A stretch of DNA of 64,000 nucleotides from Burkholderiales bacterium (GTDB lineage: Bacteria > Pseudomonadota > Gammaproteobacteria > Burkholderiales > SG8-39). The stretch spans positions 166,281 through 230,280 of the forward strand of contig JACZJT010000051.1 in NCBI GenBank assembly GCA_014860445.1, given 5' to 3'. The notes below the pieces were generated by a model, which made no database searches, was not told the DNA's origin, and worked only from the letters and a program-made list of their open reading frames with translations. Numbering within the stretch: position 1 is the first letter of the stretch; each line of letters starts with the position of its first letter. This document shows positions 26,087 to 35,005 of this stretch, one piece after another. The position numbers and the translations under genes are program-made.

Positions 26087-27504
26087 AGCTCGACGCCTGG
26101 CACAGCCTGAGCCTGCGCCGCACCCTGTTGCTGGTGCTGTTTCCCGGCCTGCTGTTGGTCGTCGGTGCCGAACTCTGGTCGACCTGGCGAACCGCCCTCG
26201 ACGCCGCCAATGCCGCCTACGACCGTTCGCTGCTGGGCGCAATCAAGGCCATGGATGCCAACATCTCAACCGCGAGCGGCGGACTCGGTGTCGAGCTGCC
26301 CTACCGCATGCTCGAATTCTTCGAACTCACCGCCAACGGGCGCGTGTACTACCGCGTCGCCACCGAAGACGGGTTGGTCGAGGTCGGCAACGCCGATCTG
26401 CCGCCGCCGCGGCGGCCGTTGGTGACAGAGCAACCACAGTTCAGCGACGCAAGCTACTTCGATGAGCCGGTGCGCGTCGGCTCCTACGCGCGTGTGCTCG
26501 ACCGGCCGCTGGCCGGCCACCCCGCGCCGCAGCGGATTGTGATCCAGGTCGCCGAGACGCTGCAGTCGCGGCAGGCGTTTACCCGCGCGCTGGTGTTGCA
26601 GTCGCTCGCGCGCGACCTGGCGCTGGTGATTGCGGCTGCCGGCCTGCTGGTGCTCGCCGTCGGCTGGGCCCTGCGGCCGCTGGCGCGGTTGCGCACCGAG
26701 GTGCAGGCGCGACGGGCGCAGGACCTGAGGCCGATCTCGCCGCAGGGGATCCCGGCCGACGTGCGGCCGCTGGTCGAGGCGATCAACCACCACGTCGAGC
26801 GCAACCGGCAGCAGACCGAGGCGCGCCGGCGCTTCGTCGACGACGCTTCGCACCAGCTGCGCACCCCGCTGGCGACGCTCGTCACCCAGGTCGGTTTCGC
26901 GTTGCGCGAATCGAATCCGGCGCTGCAGCGCGAGGCGCTGGCGGCGATCAAGTCGCAACTCGACGAAACTGTGCGCCAGACCAACCAGATGCTGGCGCTG
27001 GCGCGTACCGACAGCGCCGAGCTTGTGCCCGAGCAGGTCGATCTCGATGCGCTGGCGCAGGAAGTGACGCGCGAGTGGTGGGCCGAGGCGCGCGCCGGTG
27101 GTATCGACCTGGGTTTAGAGCCTGCGCGCGGCGCTGTTCGCGTGCTGGCGCAGCCCACGCTGCTGAAGGAAGCCTTGTCGAACCTGCTGCACAACGCGAT
27201 CCGCTATACGCCTCGCGGCGGACGGGTGACGGTGCAGGTCCGCTCGGCTGGACCGCGCGCCTGGATCGCGGTCGTCGACGACGGCCCGGGCATTCAACCG
27301 GAAGAGCTCGCACGCGCCGGTGAGCGCTTCTTTCGCGGCAGCAATGTGCGGCTGCCCGGCACCGGACTGGGCCTGTCGATCGTGAAATCGATCGTCGAAC
27401 GCCTGGGCGGCGAGCTGCTGCTGGCGCCCGGGCCTGAAGCCCGCGGATTGCGCGCGACGATCTCCATGCCTGCCATTGAGAGTGGCGGGGAGGTCCGCGC
27501 TTAG
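26083..27504 (+). CDS. tctE: Sensor histidine kinase TctE
   Basis: A 473-residue membrane kinase: two membrane helices (about 14-34 and 175-197) enclosing a periplasmic sensor (35-174), then a HAMP-like linker, HisKA (SHQLRTPLATL, H257) and an ATPase domain with N, G1 and G2 boxes (NLLHNAIRYT, DDGPGI, GTGLGLSIV). It starts at TTG inside the stop of the regulator gene, the usual tctDE coupling. The periplasmic domain should detect the substrate brought in by TctC. Confidence 0.88.
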   Translation: MKLDAWHSLSLRRTLLLVLFPGLLLVVGAELWSTWRTALDAANAAYDRSLLGAIKAMDANISTASGGLGVELPYRMLEFFELTANGRVYYRVATEDGLVEVGNADLPPPRRPLVTEQPQFSDASYFDEPVRVGSYARVLDRPLAGHPAPQRIVIQVAETLQSRQAFTRALVLQSLARDLALVIAAAGLLVLAVGWALRPLARLRTEVQARRAQDLRPISPQGIPADVRPLVEAINHHVERNRQQTEARRRFVDDASHQLRTPLATLVTQVGFALRESNPALQREALAAIKSQLDETVRQTNQMLALARTDSAELVPEQVDLDALAQEVTREWWAEARAGGIDLGLEPARGAVRVLAQPTLLKEALSNLLHNAIRYTPRGGRVTVQVRSAGPRAWIAVVDDGPGIQPEELARAGERFFRGSNVRLPGTGLGLSIVKSIVERLGGELLLAPGPEARGLRATISMPAIESGGEVRA

Positions 27505-27518
27505 GATTTGATTTGAAT

Positions 27519-27583
27519 ATGAGGGGATATCTCCCCTCATACTCCCCTAAATCAGGGGCCATTTCGGTAGTCCTGAAATGGCC
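27519..27583 (-). repeat. Composite two-hairpin repeat, copy 1
   Basis: Read on the minus strand: a variable nine-pair hairpin (27557-27583, GGCCATTTC with GAAATGGCC), the linker CCTGATTTAGGGGAGT, then a conserved nine-pair hairpin (27519-27540, ATGAGGGGA with TCCCCTCAT, four-base loop). The same order occurs at 43590-43654 and 54622-54686 on the plus strand. It lies between the kinase gene and tctC. Confidence 0.8.
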
Positions 27584-27707
27584 TGCAAGCGACCATTCCG
27601 GGCGATCTTGCTGAAAGGGGTTTGAAAGCATTGCACGGATATAGTGGTTTGATCACCCGACCGCATCGCATGGTCAGGGCCCGATACCAAACCAAAGGAG
27701 ATCTCAG

Positions 27708-28694
27708 ATGAATCGCAAAGCCGCCCTCATGACCCTTGTCCTGGCCTGTGCCGCCGCTACCGCCGTGGCCGGCCCGCTCGACAAGACCGAATGCATCGCC
27801 CCCGCCAAACCCGGTGGCGGTTTCGACCTGACCTGCAAGCTGGCGCAATCCTCGCTGATGCAGGGCAAGTTTGTCGCCGACCCGATGCGCATCACTTACA
27901 TGCCCGGCGGCATCGGCGCGGTGGCTTACAACGCCATCGTCGCCCAGCGCCCGGCCGAAGCGAACACCATCGTCGCGTTCTCGGGGGGCTCGCTGCTCAA
28001 CCTGGCGCAGGGCAAGTTCGGCCGCTACAACGAGAACGACGTGCACTGGCTGGCTGCCGTGGGCAGCGACTTCGGCGCCATCATCGTTGCAGAGGGATCG
28101 CCACTCAAGTCGATGAAGGACCTGGTCGCCGCGGTCAAGGCCGACCCGACCAAGGTCGTTTTCGGCGCCGGTGGTACGGTAGGCAGCCAGGACTGGATGA
28201 AGGCGGCGCTGACCGCACGCTCAGCCGGACTGAATCCGAAGTCGATGCGCTTTGTCGCGTTCGAAGGCGGCGGCGAGGCAATCACCGCGCTGCAGGGCGG
28301 CCACGTGCAGGTCTACTCCGGCGACGCGTCGGAGGCCGAGCAGCAGATGAAGGCGGGTGCCAAAATCCGCGTGCTTGCGGTTATGTCCGACAAGCGGCTG
28401 GAAGGCAGTTTGGCGGGGGTGCCGACGGCCAAGGAGCAAGGCTTCGACATCGAGTGGCCGATCATCCGCGGATTCTACGTCGGACCGAAAGTCAGCGATG
28501 CCGACTACAAGGTTTGGGCGGACACCTTCAGCAAGATGATGGCCACACCGGAGTTCAACAAGCTGCGCGTCGAGCGCGGCCTGTTCCCCTTCGCCAAGAC
28601 CGGCCCCGAGCTTGATGCCTATGTCAAGGCGCGCGTTGCCTACTATCGCACGCTGGCCAAAGACTTCGGATTGAACGTCGCCGTCGCGAAGTAG
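27708..28694 (+). CDS. tctC: Tripartite tricarboxylate transporter receptor TctC
   Basis: A 328-residue periplasmic binding protein of the Bug/TctC family. Signal peptide at 1-22 (MNRKAALMTLVLACAAATAVAG). Family landmarks: APAKPGGGFDLTCK, YMPGGIGAVAYN and the C-terminal FAKTGPELDAYVK. It captures a di- or tricarboxylate and delivers it to TctBA. AAGGAG precedes the ATG. A hairpin follows between it and tctB. Confidence 0.92.
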   Translation: MNRKAALMTLVLACAAATAVAGPLDKTECIAPAKPGGGFDLTCKLAQSSLMQGKFVADPMRITYMPGGIGAVAYNAIVAQRPAEANTIVAFSGGSLLNLAQGKFGRYNENDVHWLAAVGSDFGAIIVAEGSPLKSMKDLVAAVKADPTKVVFGAGGTVGSQDWMKAALTARSAGLNPKSMRFVAFEGGGEAITALQGGHVQVYSGDASEAEQQMKAGAKIRVLAVMSDKRLEGSLAGVPTAKEQGFDIEWPIIRGFYVGPKVSDADYKVWADTFSKMMATPEFNKLRVERGLFPFAKTGPELDAYVKARVAYYRTLAKDFGLNVAVAK

Positions 28695-28705
28695 CACACG
28701 CAGGA

Positions 28706-28730
28706 GCGTGCGGGCAATGATCCCGCACGC
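28706..28730 (+). terminator. tctC-tctB intercistronic hairpin
   Basis: Nine perfect pairs (GCGTGCGGG with CCCGCACGC), loop CAATGAT, starting 11 bases after the tctC stop and without a T tract. Such hairpins usually protect the binding-protein message or partly terminate, giving more receptor than permease. Confidence 0.6.
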
Positions 28731-28747
28731 CACGCAAGGAGGAAACC

Positions 28748-29194
28748 ATGAGTGACCGCATCCTCGGTGCGGCGTGCCTGGTCGCCGGCGCCGGCATGGC
28801 CTGGGCCGCGCAGGACTACGCTGCTCCCATCTCGTACGAGCCCGTCGGCCCGCGGGCGTTTCCGCTACTGCTGGCCGGGCTCATGGCGCTGGCCGGCAGC
28901 TGGCTGGTTGCGCGACCCGGGCCTCAAGGCTTCGGTCTGGCCCGCGAACATTTCAAGACGATCGGGCTGGCAGCAGCGGCGGTGTTCGCCTACGCCGCAC
29001 TGTTCGAAACCTTCGGCTTCCCGCTCGCCACAACCGTGATGGCGCTTCCCGTCGGCATGGCTTTCGGCGGCAGTTGGAAACAGTCGCTGGCCGGCGGTGT
29101 CGTGATGGGTTTCGCGTTCTACCTGATGTTCGACAAGCTGCTCGACGTTGTGCTGCCCACCGGGCTGCTGTCCTTCGTGCTCGGAGGACGCTGA
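28748..29194 (+). CDS. tctB: Tripartite tricarboxylate transporter small subunit TctB
   Basis: A 148-residue membrane protein with about four helices (DRILGAACLVAGAGMAWAA, FPLLLAGLMALAGSWL, IGLAAAAVFAYAALFE, and a fourth near 110-145). This is the usual small subunit of TTT-family secondary transporters. AAGGAGGA precedes the ATG at 28748. Its stop overlaps the first base of the tctA start, so the two subunits are coupled. Confidence 0.88.
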   Translation: MSDRILGAACLVAGAGMAWAAQDYAAPISYEPVGPRAFPLLLAGLMALAGSWLVARPGPQGFGLAREHFKTIGLAAAAVFAYAALFETFGFPLATTVMALPVGMAFGGSWKQSLAGGVVMGFAFYLMFDKLLDVVLPTGLLSFVLGGR

Positions 29195-30702
29195 TGGACA
29201 CGCTGCAATTCCTGCTCGGCGGCTTCGCGGTCGCGTTGACGCCGCAGAACCTGATGGTGGCCGCGACCGGCGCGTTCATCGGCACCATCGTCGGCATGCT
29301 CCCTGGTCTGGGACCGATCAACGGCGTCGCGATCCTGATGCCGCTCGCCTTCGCGCTCAAGCTGCCGCCCGAGACGGCGTTGATCCTGCTGGCCGCTGTC
29401 TATATGGGATGCGAGTACGGCGGGCGCATCTCGTCAATCCTGCTCAATGTGCCGGGCGACGCCGGCGCGATCATGACCGCGCTCGACGGTCACCCGATGG
29501 CCAAAAATGGATTGGCCGGGGTGGCGTTGTCAATCTCGGCCTGGAGTTCGTTCATCGGCGCGCTCATCGCCACCGTCGGTATCGTGCTGTTCGCACCACT
29601 GCTGGCGCGCTGGGCGCTGGCCTTCGGCCCGGCCGAGTACTTCGCGCTGATGTGCTTTGCATTCGCGTGCATCACCGGGCTGATGGGGGACGCGCCGGTA
29701 AAGGCGGCGCTCGCGGCAGTGATCGGTCTGTCGCTTTCGACCGTGGGTCTGGACTCGAACTCGGGTGTCTACCGTTTCACCGGCGGCGATGTGCACCTAT
29801 CCGACGGCATCCAGTTCATCGTCGTCGTGATCGGCGTGTTTTCGGTCAGCGAGATTCTGCTGATGCTCGAACAGCACCGCAGCAGCGCGGGACTGATCCA
29901 CATCAGCGGGCGCAAGCTGTTCAATCTGAAGGAAATGGCTTTTACCTGGTGGTGCACGTTGCGCTCTTCCGTGGTCGGCTTCGTCGTCGGCGTGCTGCCG
30001 GGTGCTGGCGCGACGATCGCCAGCGCGATGACCTACTCGATGGAAAAACGCCTCGCCGGCCCCGACGGCCATTTCGGCGACGGCGACATCCGCGGCGTGG
30101 CGGCCCCGGAGGCGGCCAACAACGCGTCTGCGGCCGGGTCCTTCGTGCCGATGCTGACGCTGGGCGTTCCCGGCTCTGGGACGACGGCGGTGATGGTGGG
30201 TGCGCTCTCGCTCTACAACATCACCCCCGGCCCGGCATTGTTCACGCAGAATCCGACCCTGGTATGGGGCCTGATTGCGTCGCTGTTCATTGCCAACGTG
30301 ATGCTGCTCGTCATCAACATCCCCATGGTCGGCGTGTTCACGAAGGTACTGCGGCTGCCCAACTGGGCGCTGGCGCCGGGTATCCTGGCCGTCAGCGCGG
30401 TCGGCGTCTTTTCCGTACACGCCACCACCTTCGACCTGATGCTGATGTCGGGCCTGGGCATGGTCGGCTACCTGCTGCGCAAGCAGGGCATGCCCATGGC
30501 GCCGCTGATCCTCGGTTTCGTGCTTGGCGACCTGATGGAGCAGAACCTGCGCCGCGCCCTGTCGATCACCAATGGCGAGCTCGGCATCCTGGTCGAGAGC
30601 CCGATCTCAATCGGTCTGTGGATCGGCGCTGTGGCGATGGTCGTCGTGCCCCCGCTGATGCGCCTGCGCGCCCACCGCATGCAGGCTGCCGATGCGGCCT
30701 GA
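29194..30702 (+). CDS. tctA: Tripartite tricarboxylate transporter large subunit TctA
   Basis: A 502-residue permease with about 11-12 membrane helices and the TctA signatures GMLPGLGPINGVAILMPL, YMGCEYGGRISSILLNVPGD and VLPGAGATIASAMTY. It carries the substrate across the inner membrane with an ion gradient, fed by TctC. GGAGG lies in the end of tctB. A hairpin follows two bases after its stop, closing the operon. Confidence 0.93.
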   Translation: MDTLQFLLGGFAVALTPQNLMVAATGAFIGTIVGMLPGLGPINGVAILMPLAFALKLPPETALILLAAVYMGCEYGGRISSILLNVPGDAGAIMTALDGHPMAKNGLAGVALSISAWSSFIGALIATVGIVLFAPLLARWALAFGPAEYFALMCFAFACITGLMGDAPVKAALAAVIGLSLSTVGLDSNSGVYRFTGGDVHLSDGIQFIVVVIGVFSVSEILLMLEQHRSSAGLIHISGRKLFNLKEMAFTWWCTLRSSVVGFVVGVLPGAGATIASAMTYSMEKRLAGPDGHFGDGDIRGVAAPEAANNASAAGSFVPMLTLGVPGSGTTAVMVGALSLYNITPGPALFTQNPTLVWGLIASLFIANVMLLVINIPMVGVFTKVLRLPNWALAPGILAVSAVGVFSVHATTFDLMLMSGLGMVGYLLRKQGMPMAPLILGFVLGDLMEQNLRRALSITNGELGILVESPISIGLWIGAVAMVVVPPLMRLRAHRMQAADAA

Positions 30703-30704
30703 AC

Positions 30705-30735
30705 CCGGAGAAGCGCATGGATACTGCTTCTCCGG
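30705..30735 (+). terminator. Hairpin closing the tct operon
   Basis: Ten perfect pairs (CCGGAGAAGC with GCTTCTCCGG) and an 11-base loop, two bases after the tctA stop. No T tract follows, so its strength is uncertain. Confidence 0.55.
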
Positions 30736-30964
30736 CCGACTGCCCAGCTCGATTCACACACGCGCTTTTACCATCCGCTGGCACCGCGCCGCCGGGAGAA
30801 GTTTCCGACTGGCGCTTCCTTGGGTCGTAGTCAGAGCCGGTATGCCGAGCGCCCGACGATGCCGGTACCTGTTAGCCAATATTCTTGGAGATACGGCAAA
30901 TTGCTCCGCAAACAAGCGATAATCGGCGCCCCCATGTCCTTTATTCGTTGATCGACCTCCCAAC

Positions 30965-32401
30965 ATGAGCAATTTGAATCCCGACACCCCCAAGAACAAA
31001 CTCCAGGCGACCATCATCGTCCTTCTGATCGTCGTCATCGGACTGCTGGTGGGCGGCTACTACCTGGCGCCGCGCTTCGAACGGCAGGCGCCGCAGATCA
31101 AGCTCCAGGAGGCCGATACGCTCGGCCTCGCGCCCATGGAGATCGTCGTCAGCGATCCGGGAACCGGCTTGAAGTCGGTGAGCGCGACGCTCTCGATGGG
31201 CGGCGCCGAACATGCGCTCGCCACCGAACAGTACGCCCAGCCGCTCAAGGAGAAAACGTTCAGCGTCGCCTTGGACCCGAAGCTTGCAGGCATCAAGGAA
31301 GGGCCCGCGGTCCTGCGCGTCGTCGCGCGCGACGCGTCGCTGTGGAATTTCTTCAAGGGCAACGAGACGATGATCGAGAAAAATCTGACCATCGATCTCA
31401 CGCCGCCTACCATCGAACTCATCGCCGACGACCGCTACGTCAGCTTCGGCGGCGTCGGCGCGATCGTGTACAAGGCGTCCGCGGATACGGCGACGAGCGG
31501 CGTCAAACTCGGCACGCACTATTTCCCGGGTTTCCAGGGGCAGATCAAGGGGCACCCGGATTATTTCTTCGCCCTGTTCGCGCATGCCTATGACGTGCCG
31601 GCGGACGCGAAGGCCCGGCTGGTCGCGACCGACAAGGCCGGCAACAAGAAGGAAATGGCGCTCGCCTACGAACTCAAGAACGTGAAGTACAAGAAGAGCA
31701 CCATCGCCGTGCCGGACAATTTCCTGCAGAACAAGGTGGCGCCGCTGTTGAAGGATGCCGCCGCGCGCCAGGGATCGCCGAAGGACATTTTCATTGCGGT
31801 CAACCATGTGCTCAGAAAAGAGAACGAAGACAAGATCGCCGCGGTCACGTCAAAGGCCACGCCGGTGATGCTGTGGAACGGCGCGTTCACCCAGCTGAGC
31901 AATTCAAAGGTCGAAGCCAACTTCGCGGATTCGCGCACCTATACCTACAACGGCGAACAGATCGATACCGCCTTTCACCTCGGCTACGACCTGTCCGTCA
32001 CCAAGCATTATCCGATCGAGGCCTCCAACAGCGGCACGGTCGCCTTCGCCGACGACCTCGGCATTTACGGCAACGCCGTCATCCTCGATCACGGCCTCGG
32101 GCTCTACACGCTCTACGGCCACATGAGTTCCATCGACGTCAAGGTCGGCGATGCGGTCAAGCAGAGACAGGTCCTCGGCAAGACCGGCGAGACTGGTCTT
32201 GCCGCCGGCGATCATCTGCACTTCGGCGTGTATCTGGATGGCGTTGCCGTATTGCCGGTGGAGTGGTGGGACGCGAAGTGGATTCGCGACAACATCGAGC
32301 CCAAGATCGAGGGCAAGAGCGGCGATGCAATCGCCGAAGCGCAGCGGCCGAAGGCGCAGCACAAGACGCCGCGCAAAGCGGTGCACAAGCTCCGCCGCTG
32401 A
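30965..32401 (+). CDS. M23 family metallopeptidase, membrane-anchored
   Basis: A 478-residue protein: one N-terminal membrane helix (14-33), a long periplasmic region with beta domains, and a C-terminal LytM/M23 domain. Zinc site: FHLGYD (H338, D342) and HLHFG (H417, H419), all ligands present. It probably cuts peptidoglycan cross-bridges. A basic tail (KAQHKTPRKAVHKLRR) ends the protein. It stands alone; the long middle region resembles other betaproteobacterial M23 proteins whose specific role in cell division or growth is unknown. Confidence 0.87.
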   Translation: MSNLNPDTPKNKLQATIIVLLIVVIGLLVGGYYLAPRFERQAPQIKLQEADTLGLAPMEIVVSDPGTGLKSVSATLSMGGAEHALATEQYAQPLKEKTFSVALDPKLAGIKEGPAVLRVVARDASLWNFFKGNETMIEKNLTIDLTPPTIELIADDRYVSFGGVGAIVYKASADTATSGVKLGTHYFPGFQGQIKGHPDYFFALFAHAYDVPADAKARLVATDKAGNKKEMALAYELKNVKYKKSTIAVPDNFLQNKVAPLLKDAAARQGSPKDIFIAVNHVLRKENEDKIAAVTSKATPVMLWNGAFTQLSNSKVEANFADSRTYTYNGEQIDTAFHLGYDLSVTKHYPIEASNSGTVAFADDLGIYGNAVILDHGLGLYTLYGHMSSIDVKVGDAVKQRQVLGKTGETGLAAGDHLHFGVYLDGVAVLPVEWWDAKWIRDNIEPKIEGKSGDAIAEAQRPKAQHKTPRKAVHKLRR

Positions 32402-32447
32402 GCCGCGCCGGCCGGCTAGCGCCGCGCGCGACGGCTAACCTGGCCGG

Positions 32448-32927
32448 CTAGCGCTTCGCTTTGGCCGCTGACTTGACCGGTTTCTTGCCGGCCTTGCCGG
32501 TGGCCTTCTTCGCGGCGGTCTTCTTTGTTTTTTTCCTTGGCACCGGATGGGCGCGCAGCATGCCCGCGGCGATCTTGAATATGTCGGTCTCGGTGATGAT
32601 GCCGACGAGTTCCTTGCGCTTGTTGAGCACGGGAAGGCTGCCGATATGGTTGATCACCAGCAACTTGGCGGCCCGCTTCAACTCGGCCTCGGCCTGAACG
32701 CAGACCGGCGGGCCGCGCATGATATCGGCAACGGGAACTTCGGCTGAACCGAAGTTCGCCGCCGCAAGCAGCAGGTCGCGTTCAGCGACGATGCCGACCA
32801 CGCGCCCGCCTTCTACGACCGGCAGATGATGAATGCCTCGGCTGTGCATGAAATCGAACGCCCGGTGAAATTCGGTCTGCGGCGTAATCGAAAGCACCGG
32901 CCAGTTCATGTACTGGTCAACCCTCAT
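32448..32927 (-). CDS. CBS-domain protein with Lys/Ala-rich tail
   Basis: A 159-residue protein with a tandem pair of CBS domains (about 1-60 and 66-120; SRGIHHLPVVEGGRVVGIV, IGSLPVLNKRKELVGIIT), which usually bind adenine nucleotides. A C-terminal tail of about 30 residues is almost only Lys, Ala, Thr and Pro, like histone H1 or AlgP tails, and could bind nucleic acid. GAGGAG before the ATG at 32927 fixes the start. The target is unknown. Confidence 0.82.
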   Translation of the reverse strand: MRVDQYMNWPVLSITPQTEFHRAFDFMHSRGIHHLPVVEGGRVVGIVAERDLLLAAANFGSAEVPVADIMRGPPVCVQAEAELKRAAKLLVINHIGSLPVLNKRKELVGIITETDIFKIAAGMLRAHPVPRKKTKKTAAKKATGKAGKKPVKSAAKAKR

Positions 32928-33054
32928 GTTGCTCCTCTTTGCGTCAGTTGAATGTTGGGCGCCGCCTGAAACGCTTGCCTGTGCGTCGCATAAGTCCGGC
33001 ATCAATGCCATTTTATACTGGTACCGTCGCCTCGGGGCGGCGCACCGATCTGCG

Positions 33055-33966
33055 CTATCGCGCCGGCTTGTCGGCTGGCTGGTTCTCCGCGTGGGCGCGG
33101 TCGAATTCCCAGACCGCCTCGAAGCCCATCAATCGGCTGAATGCTTCGAATTCGTAGAGTTCGCCCGCGATTGCCTTGGACGATCCGTCTTTGCGCAGCG
33201 CGCCGTATGCGCGTTCGAGGGCCTGGCCTGCGGCCAGAAACGCAGTGGCGGGAAAGATCGCCAGCTTGAAACCCATTTGAGTCAGTTCCTCGCGGCCGAG
33301 CAGGGGCGTGCGCCCGCCTTCGACGTTGTTGATCAGTACCGGTTTGTCGAAGTGCTTCGCGATCCGCGCCATTTCTTCCGGCGTTTCCGGCGATTCGACG
33401 AACAGGATGTCCGCGCCCGCGCGCTCGTAGGCCTCCATCCGGCGCAGCGCCTCGTCCAGGCCCAGGGTGGTGCGCGCGTCGGTGCGCGCGACGATGAGGA
33501 AGTCCGCGCTGCTGCGCGCTTCGCAGGCCACGCGCACCTTGTTCGCCATGTCCTGCATGGCGATGACGCGCCGTCCGGGCGTGTGCCCGCACTTCTTCGG
33601 AAACTCCTGGTCTTCGAGCTGTATGCCCGCGACCCCGCCCGCTTCATAGCCCCTGACCGTATGCGCAACGTTCAGCAGGCCGCCATAGCCTGTGTCGGCA
33701 TCGGCGATCAACGGCGTGTTCGTCCCCTGCGCGAAGGCGCCCGCGCGGTTGGCCATGTCGGTGTAGCTCGCCAGGCCGGCATCGGGTAATCCCAGATACG
33801 AGGCCACTGCGCCGTAGCCCGTCATGTACAGCGCGTCGAAACCCATGCGGTCCGCGATGCGCGCGGAAATCATGTCGAAAACGCCGGGTGCCACGATCAA
33901 GCCGGGCTCGGAAAGCCGTTGCCGCAATTGCTTGCGTTTCGTTTCGGCTGCGATGTTTGGATTCAT
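33055..33966 (-). CDS. Isocitrate lyase / PEP mutase superfamily enzyme
   Basis: A 303-residue alpha/beta barrel of the ICL/PEPM superfamily. Magnesium-binding acids in LIADADTGYGG (D89, D91), and the loop EDQEFPKKCGH (C126) as in 2-methylisocitrate lyases and carboxyvinyl-carboxyphosphonate mutases. It cleaves or forms a C-C or C-P bond next to a carboxylate; candidates are 2-methylisocitrate lyase or oxaloacetate decarboxylase. The start at 33966 gives the family N-terminus; ATGs at 34017 and farther upstream remain possible. There is no prp context, so the exact substrate is open. Confidence 0.8.
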   Translation of the reverse strand: MNPNIAAETKRKQLRQRLSEPGLIVAPGVFDMISARIADRMGFDALYMTGYGAVASYLGLPDAGLASYTDMANRAGAFAQGTNTPLIADADTGYGGLLNVAHTVRGYEAGGVAGIQLEDQEFPKKCGHTPGRRVIAMQDMANKVRVACEARSSADFLIVARTDARTTLGLDEALRRMEAYERAGADILFVESPETPEEMARIAKHFDKPVLINNVEGGRTPLLGREELTQMGFKLAIFPATAFLAAGQALERAYGALRKDGSSKAIAGELYEFEAFSRLMGFEAVWEFDRAHAENQPADKPAR

Positions 33967-34134
33967 GTCGGTCCTGTCTGCGGGGATGATCAGCTCCGAT
34001 TCTACGTTCGTGTGCATCGCCTTGTCGCGGCCGTTGCAGCAGACGCTCGGGGGCGCGCGGCGATAATGCGTGTCGATCCGCAGCACGCGGAGCCGGTTCA
34101 GCGCTGCCGCCTCCAAAGCGCTAGAATCCCGACC

Positions 34135-34947
34135 ATGCCGCTAACCAATCTTCCGCATGACATCGAAGTCCTGTTGCGTGAATTGAACCAGGACTTCATG
34201 GGCTGGGACGACCCGCCCAAGCGCTTGTTGCGGGCGCTGAAGCGCAATGAATTCGTGCTTTATGCGCAGCCCATCCAGTCGCTGCGCACAGAGCAGACCT
34301 TCCCCATGGCGGAGGTGCTGGTGCGTTTGCAGGACGACGAAGCGCTGTTTTTGCCCCCCGGGGGGTTTCTGCCGCTGTTCGAACATTTTCAGATGTCGCC
34401 GCAACTCGACCTCTGGGTCGCGCGCCAGTCGGTGGCGCGCCTGGCGCGAAAGCCGCGCATACCCTGCCTGTGCATCAATCTCTCGAGTCAAACGCTGGGC
34501 GACGAGACCTTCATCCGCGAACTACAGTCGGAACTGGCGCGCGCCAACGTGCCGCCCGCGTCGCTCGTCGTCGAAATCGGCGAGAACGACGTGCTCGACC
34601 GGCAGGACCTGGTCAACGCGTTCATCACCTCACTGAGAGCGGTCGGTTGCCGATTCGCGATCAGCGGATTCGGCCGCCGTTCCGTAGATCTGTCCTCGCT
34701 CACGACCATCCGGCCCGACTTCGTCAAGATCGACGGCAGGATCGTGCGCAGCCTGAATTCCGGACTACCCGCGCAAAAGAAGCTGAGCGCGATGGTGAGC
34801 ATCGCGAAGGCGGTCGGATTCGAGCTGATCGGAGAATGCGTAGAAGTGAGCGAGACGCTCGCGCATCTGCGCGAAGCCGGGGTCGATTACGCGCAGGGCT
34901 TCGGCATTCAGGTGCCGGCGCCGATCAGCCTGATCATCGATCATTAG
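34135..34947 (+). CDS. Degenerate EAL-domain protein
   Basis: A 270-residue stand-alone EAL-type domain. The fold is recognisable (VLYAQPIQSL, CINLSSQTL, PDFVKIDG with K198, IGECVE), but key catalytic positions are changed. EAL itself reads EVL (60-62), and the DDFG metal loop reads ISGFG (176-180), losing both Asp residues. It is therefore probably not a c-di-GMP phosphodiesterase; it may bind c-di-GMP or a protein partner instead. Length lacks any attached sensor domain. It is transcribed towards the glycosyltransferase gene 58 bases away. Confidence 0.8.
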   Translation: MPLTNLPHDIEVLLRELNQDFMGWDDPPKRLLRALKRNEFVLYAQPIQSLRTEQTFPMAEVLVRLQDDEALFLPPGGFLPLFEHFQMSPQLDLWVARQSVARLARKPRIPCLCINLSSQTLGDETFIRELQSELARANVPPASLVVEIGENDVLDRQDLVNAFITSLRAVGCRFAISGFGRRSVDLSSLTTIRPDFVKIDGRIVRSLNSGLPAQKKLSAMVSIAKAVGFELIGECVEVSETLAHLREAGVDYAQGFGIQVPAPISLIIDH

Positions 34948-35005
34948 TGTCCCCAACGGTTGCGCGAGCAGGCCGTTGTTTCCGCAGCGCCGTTCCGAAA
35001 TACGA

